Assembly: GCA_009782015.1 (NCBI GenBank)
Contig: WQUP01000062.1
Location: 1 to 6,414, forward strand
Direction: 5' to 3'
DNA: 6,414 nucleotides
Source: Endomicrobiia bacterium
GTDB lineage: Bacteria > Elusimicrobiota > Endomicrobiia > Endomicrobiales > Endomicrobiaceae
Position numbers and translations under genes: made by a program. Positions 1 through 5,437 of the stretch are shown one piece after another (position 1 is the stretch's first letter; every line of letters begins with the position of its first letter). The notes under the pieces were generated by a model. It was not told the DNA's origin. It was given only the letters and a program-made list of their open reading frames with translations, and did not search any database.

Positions 1-381
1 GGATTCGGCAGCCGTTTTCCCGATATGAGCGGCGTCTATGCCGCTGATCTGAGAAAGCTGGCTTTAAGTTCCGCAAAAAAACTTGGCATAAAAGCTCATG
101 AAGGAGTTTATTTCGGAGTGAGAGGCCCTTCGTATGAAACTCCTGCGGAAGTAAAAGCTTTCAGAAATCTCGGCGGAGACGTTGCCGGCATGTCTGTGGT
201 TTATGAAGCCATAACCGCGGCGCAGGCAGGAATAAAAGTTTTAGGTATCGCGTACGTTTCCAATATGGCTGCCGGAGTAAGTAAAAAAGTATTGAGCCAC
301 AGCGAAGTTTTGGAAACCGGAAATAAAACCGGCAGAAATGCCGCCGCGCTTATAAAAGACGTCTTGGAGCGGTTAAAATGA
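1..381 (+). CDS. punA: Purine nucleoside phosphorylase, trimeric PNP/MTAP family (C-terminal part, 5' end outside window)
   Basis: Catalyses phosphorolysis of purine (deoxy)nucleosides to free base and (deoxy)ribose-1-phosphate in the cytoplasm. The frame is open from base 1 (GFGSRFPDMSGVY), so the ATG at 25 is internal and the N-terminal half lies upstream. Visible family motifs: GPSYETPAE (124-150), whose final Glu matches the purine-binding Glu201 of human PNP; GMS (187-195), matching the Met219/Ser220 region; SN (259-264), whose Asn matches base-binding Asn243; and a His at 298-300 matching ribose-contacting His257. Oddity: the usual GMSTVPE stretch reads GMSVVYE, so Thr becomes Val and Pro becomes Tyr. 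The gene is homologous to mtnP further down the window but carries SN, not the TDxD motif of MTA phosphorylases, so an inosine/guanosine-type substrate is more likely. The stop overlaps the next start by 4 bp (ATGA). The family call is firm; exact substrate is inferred. Confidence 0.93.
   Translation, partial: GFGSRFPDMSGVYAADLRKLALSSAKKLGIKAHEGVYFGVRGPSYETPAEVKAFRNLGGDVAGMSVVYEAITAAQAGIKVLGIAYVSNMAAGVSKKVLSHSEVLETGNKTGRNAAALIKDVLERLK
366..381 (+). promoter_or_regulatory. Ribosome binding site and ATGA stop/start overlap (translational coupling)
   Basis: GGAG at 366-369 lies inside the end of the purine phosphorylase gene, 8 nt before the ATG at 378. The TGA stop of the upstream gene (379-381) overlaps this ATG. 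This fixes the downstream start and implies re-initiation by terminating ribosomes. Confidence 0.8.
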
Positions 382-1685
382 GAGCCTACGACATCATTTT
401 CAAAAAGCGCAGCCTTCAGGAGCTGACAAAAAAAGAGATAGAGTTTATCGTCTATAACTATAACAACGGAGAAATCGCCGACTATCAGATGTCGGCATTT
501 TTAATGGCAATTTATTTTGCCGGAATGTCGGATACCGAGATATTCGATCTGACAAACGTGATGGCAAAGTCCGGAGACATAATGGATCTGTCGTCTTACG
601 GCGGCGCCACTGCCGACAAACATTCTACCGGCGGCGTTGGAGACGGCACGTCTCTCATAATAGCGCCTGTCGTGGCAAGCACGGGAATATGGGTGCCTAT
701 GATGTCCGGAAGAGGATTGGGGCATACCGGCGGAACTTTAGACAAGCTTGAGTCTATACCGGGATTTAGAACCGATGCCGACGTGAGTGAATTTATCGGT
801 TATCTTAAATATGCAGGAATGGCTCTCATAGGGCAGACTCAGGAGATAGCTCCTGTCGATAAAAAGATGTACGCGCTGAGAGACGCCACTGCGACAGTCG
901 AGTCCATACCTCTTATATGCTCAAGCATAATGTCAAAGAAAATAGCCGAGGGCTCGCAGACGCTTGTGCTCGATGTCAAAACAGGTTCAGGCGCGTTTAT
1001 GAAAAGTTACAAAGACGCAAAAGAACTTGCGCAAAAGATGACGGCAATAGGCAAAAAGTTCGGCAGGAATATGTCGGCTTTGATAACCGATATGGACACG
1101 CCGCTTGGAAATTGCGCCGGAAACTCCATAGAGATAAGGCAGGCGGTTGAAATATTGAAAGGCAACATTCAAAACGATTTATCAGAACTTTCGCTGGAGT
1201 TTGCGGCAATGATGATTTTTAAGTCAAAGAAAGCCGAGACAATGGAAGCCGCAAGGCAAACGGCGCAAAACCAGATTTCAAACGGAAAAGCTTTGGAAAA
1301 GTTCAGGCAGGCAATAAGGATGCAGGGCGGAAATCCTGCTGTCGCAGATAATCCGGACGCAGTTCTGCCGAAGGCAAAAAAGTCGATTAAGATTAAAGCG
1401 CCAAAAAGCGGCTATATCGCAGTAATGCGCACGCGCGACATAGGCATAGCGTCGATGATGACCGGCGCGGGAAGACGTAAAAAAGAAGACCGCATAGACC
1501 ATTCCGCCGGAGTTTTGTTTTTTAAAAAGACAGGAGACGAAGTCTCCGAAGGCGAAACTATAGCCGAGCTTCTTTATAATTCGTCGGAAAATATAGACGA
1601 AGCCGAGATTCTGATGCGCGAAGCATTCATAATAACCGAATCAAAGGCCGAAAGGCCGCAACTTATAAAGGAAGTGATTTCTTGA
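378..1685 (+). CDS. deoA: Thymidine / pyrimidine-nucleoside phosphorylase
   Basis: Cytoplasmic dimeric enzyme of the family that splits thymidine and deoxyuridine (in PyNP also uridine) with phosphate into base and (deoxy)ribose-1-phosphate. At 435 aa it has the normal family length, without the extra N-terminal domain of archaeal AMP phosphorylases. N-terminal helical domain about 1-65; KHSTGGVGD phosphate-binding loop at 81-89; family signature SGRGLGHTGGTLDKLE at 110-125; pyrimidine-binding Arg168, Ser183 and Lys187 in the RDATATVESIPL...SSIMSKK region; GSGAFMK at 203-209; C-terminal alpha/beta domain from about 335, with GAGRRKKEDRID at 364-374. The overall sequence resembles Firmicutes Pdp, yet residue 108 is Met (PMMSGRG). 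From memory, Met is found there in E. coli thymidine phosphorylase (Met111) and Lys in bifunctional PyNP (Lys108). Thymidine/deoxyuridine preference is therefore inferred and pdp is the alternative name. It overlaps both neighbours by 4 bp. Confidence 0.95.
   Translation: MRAYDIIFKKRSLQELTKKEIEFIVYNYNNGEIADYQMSAFLMAIYFAGMSDTEIFDLTNVMAKSGDIMDLSSYGGATADKHSTGGVGDGTSLIIAPVVASTGIWVPMMSGRGLGHTGGTLDKLESIPGFRTDADVSEFIGYLKYAGMALIGQTQEIAPVDKKMYALRDATATVESIPLICSSIMSKKIAEGSQTLVLDVKTGSGAFMKSYKDAKELAQKMTAIGKKFGRNMSALITDMDTPLGNCAGNSIEIRQAVEILKGNIQNDLSELSLEFAAMMIFKSKKAETMEAARQTAQNQISNGKALEKFRQAIRMQGGNPAVADNPDAVLPKAKKSIKIKAPKSGYIAVMRTRDIGIASMMTGAGRRKKEDRIDHSAGVLFFKKTGDEVSEGETIAELLYNSSENIDEAEILMREAFIITESKAERPQLIKEVIS
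1668..1685 (+). promoter_or_regulatory. Ribosome binding site and TTGA overlap deciding the recJ TTG start
   Basis: AAGGA at 1668-1672 sits 9 nt before TTG at 1682-1684, which overlaps the upstream TGA stop (1683-1685). No in-frame ATG occurs before recJ codon 68. Starting at TTG places the conserved N-terminal Trp (residue 10) where RecJ proteins usually have it. Confidence 0.78.
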
Positions 1686-3718
1686 GCGATTTTGACAGGG
1701 ATATTCCATGGAAATTTTTGCCTGAGAAGACGGCCGCGGTCAACGAAATCGCCGCCGCTCTTCAGGTGCATCCCAAAATCATATCTATACTGGTCAACAG
1801 GGGCATAGACACCGTTGACGCGGCAAAAGATTTTTTATTCGGGGGACTTGAGACTCTGCGCAGCCCGTTTTTGTTTCCGAGCATGCAAAAAGCCGTTGAC
1901 AGAATAAAAAAGGCGATAGACTCCGGCGAAAAAATCCTCGTTTACGGGGACAGGGACGTTGACGGCGTTACTGCCGTAAATATTATCGTCAGCACAGTCA
2001 GGCTTCTGGGCGGCGCGATAGAGTGGTACGTTCCCGCAGACGAAGGTTACGGAATACATAAAGACATTCTTACAAAATACGCGTCCGAGAATATAAAGCT
2101 TCTTATAACGGTGGACTGCGGAATTTCGGCGGTTGACGAAATCGCGTATGCAAAAAGACTTGCAATGGACGTAATCGTTACGGATCATCATGAGCCGCCT
2201 TACGATGGAGTTCCTGACGCGTACGCCATAATCAATCCCAAAAGCTGCGAGATAAAGTATCCCTTCAAAGACATAGCCGGCTGCAGCGCGGCTTTAAAAA
2301 CGGCGCAGGCTTTGATATTTGCGTTCGCCAAAGAATACAATAAAGAGATATTTTTATGCTCCGTCTCAAAAAACGATCCCGATTTTGCCGGAGAGTACGC
2401 AAAATTTAAAAACGATCTGGAAACGGAGCGCGGCGGTTTTTCTTCTCTTTCCGAAATCAAAAATCTTTCCAAAAATTCTTTTAGAATTTTTACGGACAGC
2501 GCTTTGCTGCAGAGCGCTTTGATAAAAGGCAACTCTCTTCTCAAAGACAGGCTTGATTTGTGCGAAAGCGGAGCCGAAGGTTCGATAGGCGTTTTTATCA
2601 AGAAATACAAATTGAAAAAAACTGACGACGACGCAAAAATCAGGGATTTCTTTCTGAACAATCTGGATTTGTGCGCTTTGGGCACTATAGCCGATTCCAT
2701 GCCGCTTGTCGATGAAAACAGGGTAATAGTGAAAGAAGGCTTAAAAATAATAGAGAGAAATCCAAGCTCAAGGCCGGGGCTGGGACTGCTGATTGAAGAC
2801 GCTTTGACGTCAAGAAACGTCCAGTACATAAATTCAAGGTCTATTTCGTGGAACGTCACGCCGGTTCTTAATTCTTCGGGAAGAATGGGCAGAGGGATGC
2901 TTTCAGCACAGCTTCTGATGACAAAAGACGCTTTCCAGGCGAAAAATCTTTACGCCGACATAGTAAAATTGAATTCCGAAAGAAGATGGCTTCAGTCGGA
3001 AAACATAGAGCAGTTCGACGCTCTTTTGAAAGAGCAGTGCGATTTGGAAAATGACAAGGCGTTCATAGTTGAAGCCTCAAATCTTGAGCACGGAGTTACG
3101 GGAATAGTTGCTTCCCAGATGGTAAAATCGTATTCGCGTCCCGCGTTTTTGCTTATAACCGACGGCACCGAGGCCACGGGAGCCGTAAGGTCGATAGAAG
3201 GATTCGACGCCATCGCGGCTCTTGAAAGCGCAAAAGATATTCTTGTCAAATACGGCGGACACAGCCAGGCGGCCGGTTTTACGGTTGAGCACTCCAAAAT
3301 AGGAGAGTTTAAAAAAAGAATCCGCGCATTTGCCGAAAAAAACCTGAAAAGCGTCGAAAAGAAGAAAGCTTTAACGGTGGAAGGGGAGCTTAAAATCTCG
3401 GATATCAGCATAGATTTTTATAAGAAGCTTGATGCTTTAGAGCCCTTTGGCATGGGGAACGCCAGACCGGTGTTCTGTCTCAAAGGCGTGACCGTTACAG
3501 AAGTGTCGGTTTTCGGTTCCAGATCCGAGAACATAAAATTCAAAGTTTCGCAGAAAGGCAGCAGAAACGTTCAGGCGGTTTTTTGGAATCACGCGGAATT
3601 CGTAAAAATGCTGCGTTCCGAAAGTTTCGTTGACATCGCTTTTCATCTCGATATAACGGGAAGAAACGAAAAACAAATAGCGCAGCTTTGCGTAGTGGAC
3701 ATAAGGCCGGCAATATAA
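1682..3718 (+). CDS. recJ: Single-stranded-DNA-specific exonuclease RecJ with a large internal insertion
   Basis: RecJ degrades single-stranded DNA 5' to 3' in recombination and in mismatch and base-excision repair, releasing 5'-mononucleotides. It is a DHH-family, Mn/Mg-dependent enzyme. Motif I is YGDRDVDG (88-95), with Arg91 where Tyr is usual; motif II DCG (145-147); motif III DHH (168-170); the AGxxAALK segment at 199-206; motif IV LDLCALGTIAD (328-338); NSSGRMGRG at 397-405. The DHHA1 domain shows EHGVTGIVAS (469-478), AVRSIEGF (501-508) and YGGHSQAAGF (524-533). The OB-fold region begins with EPFGMGNARP (587-596). All expected metal-binding Asp/His residues are present, so it should be active. 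It is 678 aa against about 570 for typical RecJ. The surplus is mainly residues about 217-325, a charged segment with no motif I recognise. It starts at TTG, coupled to deoA. Its place inside a nucleoside-salvage operon is unusual. Confidence 0.95.
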   Translation: MSDFDRDIPWKFLPEKTAAVNEIAAALQVHPKIISILVNRGIDTVDAAKDFLFGGLETLRSPFLFPSMQKAVDRIKKAIDSGEKILVYGDRDVDGVTAVNIIVSTVRLLGGAIEWYVPADEGYGIHKDILTKYASENIKLLITVDCGISAVDEIAYAKRLAMDVIVTDHHEPPYDGVPDAYAIINPKSCEIKYPFKDIAGCSAALKTAQALIFAFAKEYNKEIFLCSVSKNDPDFAGEYAKFKNDLETERGGFSSLSEIKNLSKNSFRIFTDSALLQSALIKGNSLLKDRLDLCESGAEGSIGVFIKKYKLKKTDDDAKIRDFFLNNLDLCALGTIADSMPLVDENRVIVKEGLKIIERNPSSRPGLGLLIEDALTSRNVQYINSRSISWNVTPVLNSSGRMGRGMLSAQLLMTKDAFQAKNLYADIVKLNSERRWLQSENIEQFDALLKEQCDLENDKAFIVEASNLEHGVTGIVASQMVKSYSRPAFLLITDGTEATGAVRSIEGFDAIAALESAKDILVKYGGHSQAAGFTVEHSKIGEFKKRIRAFAEKNLKSVEKKKALTVEGELKISDISIDFYKKLDALEPFGMGNARPVFCLKGVTVTEVSVFGSRSENIKFKVSQKGSRNVQAVFWNHAEFVKMLRSESFVDIAFHLDITGRNEKQIAQLCVVDIRPAI

Positions 3719-3723
3719 AAGAA

Positions 3724-3843
3724 AGAGTGAAGAGTGAAAAGTGAAGAGTGAAGATACGGCGGACGTCATTGTGAGCACTGAAAGGGTGCGGCAATCCAGA
3801 GTAGTTGCAGTATCTCCACTCTTCACTCTCAACTCTCCACTCT
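3724..3843. repeat. Long imperfect inverted repeat, copy A, between recJ and mtnP
   Basis: Two 34-nt arms (3724-3757 and 3810-3843) are reverse complements at 29 of 34 positions by hand alignment. Each arm is a run of heptads of AGAGTGA type, ending in GATAC at the inner edge. The 52-nt core (3758-3809) carries a smaller hairpin. A second copy lies at 4752-4881, sharing the arms, most of the core and short flanks: AAAGAA on the left and GTTAAAA followed by a G run on the right. The element begins within a few nt of the recJ stop and its right flank runs into the mtnP ribosome binding site. No T tract follows the arm, so it is not a classical intrinsic terminator. It resembles a MITE or REP-like element; no transposase is present here. 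Confidence 0.9.
3768..3795. repeat. Inner hairpin of repeat copy A
   Basis: ATTGT pairs with GCAAT (one G-T pair), and GCAC pairs with GTGC further in, closing a loop around TGAAAG. The equivalent stem in copy B is GCGC/GCGC, so both sides of one base pair have changed together. Confidence 0.75.
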
Positions 3844-3853
3844 GCAGTTAAAA

Positions 3854-3861
3854 AGGGGGAG
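3854..3861 (+). promoter_or_regulatory. Ribosome binding site of mtnP abutting repeat copy A
   Basis: AGGGGGAG lies 4 nt before the ATG at 3866 and directly follows the GTTAAAA motif, also found after the right arm of copy B. The repeat unit may therefore contribute the G-rich ribosome binding site itself. Confidence 0.65.
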
Positions 3862-3865
3862 TACA

Positions 3866-4747
3866 ATGGCAGAAAAAGAAAGTCTTGCAAAAATTGCTTT
3901 TATCGGCGGCAGCGGTCTTTACGAAATAGACGGTTTGGAAAACGTTGTTGAAAAAGATATAGACACGCCGTTCGGCAAACCGTCGGATAAGATTATAGTC
4001 GGCTCCGTAAACGGCATAAGCTGCGCTTTTCTGCCAAGACACGGCAGAGGGCACGTTTATCTTCCTTCGGAAGTCAACCAGCGCGCGAACATGTATGCGC
4101 TTAAATCGATAGGCGTAGAACAGATAGTCGCTTTTACGGCTTGCGGCTCCCTGAAAGAAAAGATAAAACCGAAGGATTTCGTGATTCCTGACCAGATATT
4201 CGACAGAACTAAAAACCGTCCGAACACTTTTTTCGGCGGCGGAATAGTGGCGCACGTGGGCATGGCGAGTCCTTTTTGCAATGAGATACGCGACATAATA
4301 CACCAGTCCGTTTACGAGCTTGGCATAGAGCACCATTTCGGCGGAACGTACGTGTGCATAGACGGGCCGCAGTTCTCGACAAAGGCCGAATCGGAAGTGA
4401 ACCGCCAGCACGGTTTCTCCGTAGTCGGAATGACCGCCGTGCCGGAAGCCAAACTTGCCAGAGAAGCCGAGATGTGCTATGCAAACATTTCTCTCGTCAC
4501 CGATTTTGACGTATGGAAAGAAGGGGAAGAGGTGACAAACGACGCAGTAATCGCAACGATGAACTTAAATATTTCAAACAGCAGAAGAGTTATAAAAGAT
4601 CTTGTGGCAAAACTCTCGAAAAGAGAACATAAATGCTCCTGTCATGACGCTTTAAAGAGCGCGATAATGACGGCTCCCGAAAAGATTCTTCTCAATAAGA
4701 ACTATAAAAACGTCGCGTTGTTTTTGGACAAATACTTTAATAAATAA
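3866..4747 (+). CDS. mtnP: S-methyl-5'-thioadenosine phosphorylase
   Basis: Splits 5'-methylthioadenosine, the by-product of polyamine synthesis and other S-adenosylmethionine-consuming reactions, with phosphate into adenine and 5-methylthioribose-1-phosphate in the cytoplasm. At 293 aa it is close to family length. Motifs: phosphate loop GGSG (14-17), PRHGRGH (57-63), TACGSLKE (91-98), GPQFSTKAES (167-176), GMTAVPEA (188-195) and TDFDVW (212-217). The two Asp of TDFD match the adenine-recognising Asp220/Asp222 of human MTAP, which argues for an adenine nucleoside rather than inosine/guanosine. A Cys-x-Cys pair (257-259) near the C-terminus recalls the CxC motif of some archaeal MTA phosphorylases. 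It belongs to the same fold family as the phosphorylase at the window start, so the cluster holds two paralogues of different specificity. Repeats lie on both sides (147- and 154-nt gaps), unlike the overlapping genes upstream. No other methionine-salvage gene is visible. Confidence 0.95.
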   Translation: MAEKESLAKIAFIGGSGLYEIDGLENVVEKDIDTPFGKPSDKIIVGSVNGISCAFLPRHGRGHVYLPSEVNQRANMYALKSIGVEQIVAFTACGSLKEKIKPKDFVIPDQIFDRTKNRPNTFFGGGIVAHVGMASPFCNEIRDIIHQSVYELGIEHHFGGTYVCIDGPQFSTKAESEVNRQHGFSVVGMTAVPEAKLAREAEMCYANISLVTDFDVWKEGEEVTNDAVIATMNLNISNSRRVIKDLVAKLSKREHKCSCHDALKSAIMTAPEKILLNKNYKNVALFLDKYFNK

Positions 4748-4751
4748 AGAA

Positions 4752-4881
4752 AGAGTGAAGAGTGGAGAGTGAGGAGTGAAGATACGGCAAAGACTTATTG
4801 ACGTCATTGCGAGCGCTGAAAGGGCGCGGCAATCCGGAGTAGTTGCAGTATCTTCACTCTTCACTTTTCACTCTCCACTCT
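4752..4881. repeat. Long imperfect inverted repeat, copy B, between mtnP and cdd
   Basis: Arms 4752-4785 and 4848-4881 are reverse complements at 30 of 34 positions by hand alignment. The core (4786-4847, 62 nt) is about 10 nt longer than in copy A because of extra bases near its left edge. The left arm of copy A and the reverse complement of the right arm of copy B agree at 33 of 34 positions, better than the arms within either copy. The element begins a few nt after the mtnP stop (4745-4747) and its conserved right flank GTTAAAACGGGG (4885-4896) leads straight to the cdd start. Confidence 0.9.
4806..4833. repeat. Inner hairpin of repeat copy B
   Basis: ATTGC pairs with GCAAT and GCGC pairs with GCGC around a TGAAAG-containing loop. 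It is homologous to the hairpin in copy A and differs by a compensatory base-pair change and by restoration of a full C-G pair in the outer stem. Confidence 0.78.
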
Positions 4882-4892
4882 GTCGTTAAAAC

Positions 4893-4896
4893 GGGG
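4893..4896 (+). promoter_or_regulatory. Weak ribosome binding site of cdd, within the conserved flank of repeat copy B
   Basis: GGGG, 5 nt before the ATG at 4902, is the only G-rich stretch available. It sits in the flank shared with copy A. Confidence 0.45.
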
Positions 4897-4901
4897 TTTC
4901 A

Positions 4902-5315
4902 ATGAAAGATAAATACAAATCTCTCATGGACAAGGCGAAGAAGGCTGCGGCGAAAAGCTACAGTCCGTATTCAAAATTTGCAGTCGGCAGCGCCGCGCTT
5001 GCCGGCGACGGTAAAGTTTATACCGGAACAAATATCGAAAACGCATCTTACCATCTGACAAACTGCGCCGAAAGAACGGCTCTTTTCAACGCCGTGTCCG
5101 CCGGAGCAAAAAACATAACCGCAGTGGCAATATGGAATAAAAACGGCGACGTCTTTCCGTGCGGTTCGTGCAGGCAAGTGATAGCCGAGCTCGCTCCGGA
5201 AGCAGACATAATAGTAAACTCCGCAAACGGCAAGCTGATAGTTATGCGGGCAAAAGAGCTTTTGCCTTTTGCTTTTGGCGAGAAAAATTTAAAACAATTA
5301 ATAGTTAAAAGTTAA
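4902..5315 (+). CDS. cdd: Cytidine deaminase (homotetrameric type)
   Basis: Hydrolytically deaminates cytidine and deoxycytidine to uridine and deoxyuridine in the cytoplasm. At 137 aa it matches the short, one-zinc-per-subunit tetrameric class. Substrate-binding YSPYSKFAVG at 20-29; TNIENASY at 43-50; zinc and catalytic motif CAER at 55-58 (ligand Cys55, proton-shuttling Glu57); PCGSCRQ at 86-92 (ligands Cys87 and Cys90). The full active site is therefore present. It supplies deoxyuridine/uridine that the phosphorylase at 378-1685 may cleave, which explains the clustering. The last codons (about QLIVKS) and the stop are encoded by the left arm of the AT-rich inverted repeat at 5296-5417, so that repeat has probably replaced the original C-terminal end. 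The core fold is unaffected, because family members vary there. Confidence 0.96.
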   Translation: MKDKYKSLMDKAKKAAAKSYSPYSKFAVGSAALAGDGKVYTGTNIENASYHLTNCAERTALFNAVSAGAKNITAVAIWNKNGDVFPCGSCRQVIAELAPEADIIVNSANGKLIVMRAKELLPFAFGEKNLKQLIVKS

Positions 5316-5328
5316 TAGTGAATAGTTG

Positions 5329-5359
5329 TTGAATTTCGGCCTTGCCGAAATCTTATAAT
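5329..5359 (+). promoter_or_regulatory. Possible sigma-70-type promoter for the Na/Pi cotransporter gene
   Basis: A perfect TATAAT at 5354-5359 is preceded by TTGAAT at 5329-5334 with a 19-nt spacer, slightly longer than ideal. The spacer is almost entirely occupied by the hairpin at 5333-5351. The start codon is about 80 nt downstream. A -10 match in AT-rich DNA can arise by chance, so this is weak evidence. Confidence 0.25.
5333..5351. repeat. Perfect 8-bp hairpin, first of two
   Basis: ATTTCGGC, loop CTT, GCCGAAAT. It lies just after the cdd stop but is followed by CTTATAATAGG, not a T run, so a rho-independent terminator is not supported. Confidence 0.75.
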
Positions 5360-5361
5360 AG

Positions 5362-5380
5362 GTTTTCGCTTCGCGAAAAC
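5362..5380. repeat. Perfect 8-bp hairpin, second of two
   Basis: GTTTTCGC, loop TTC, GCGAAAAC. No T tract follows on either strand. Together with the hairpin at 5333-5351 it forms the core of the AT-rich inverted repeat. Confidence 0.75.
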
Positions 5381-5437
5381 ACCAAAATTATTAATTATTA
5401 ACTATTCGTTATTAATTTTTGTTGTCTTTTCAAAACT

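Larger units (their letters stand above)
5296..5417. repeat. AT-rich inverted repeat with heptad arms, overlapping the cdd 3' end
   Basis: Arms 5296-5327 and 5386-5417 are reverse complements at 25 of 32 positions by hand alignment. The left arm is a run of TTAATAG-like heptads. Between the arms lie two short perfect hairpins. The layout matches copies A and B, with heptad arms enclosing inner hairpins in a gap between same-strand genes, but the sequence differs mostly by G-to-T changes in the arms and by a different core. The left arm enters the coding end of cdd by 20 nt. No mobile-element gene is associated with it here. Confidence 0.8.

Noticed and set aside
25..381. ATG at 25 as a true gene start
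   Set aside because: The frame is open and conserved (GFGSRFPD) upstream of it to the window edge, and the visible part is only the C-terminal half of a PNP.
2200..2859. 219-codon minus-strand ORF opposite recJ
   Set aside because: It lies wholly antisense to the RecJ core with its catalytic motifs. Ser/Phe-rich shadow translation with no recognisable domain.
3437..3890. Minus-strand ORFs covering the recJ-mtnP gap
   Set aside because: They run antisense through recJ and the repeat. The part encoded by the repeat (KSxDTATTxDCRxLS) recurs in the minus-strand ORF over copy B, so this is translated repeat, not a protein family.
3848..4411. 187-codon minus-strand ORF opposite mtnP
   Set aside because: Fully antisense to a well-conserved MTA phosphorylase; no motif or sensible start signal seen.
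4652..4864. Minus-strand ORF of 70 codons over the end of mtnP and repeat copy B
   Set aside because: Same translated-repeat artefact as above, antisense to a clear mtnP coding end.
3724..4881. CRISPR array or tandem repeat locus
   Set aside because: The two copies are 0.9 kb apart with a gene between them, are themselves inverted repeats, and there are no regular spacers or cas genes.
5333..5380. The two short hairpins after cdd as intrinsic terminators
   Set aside because: Neither is followed by a T run on either strand, and both belong to the core of the larger inverted repeat.
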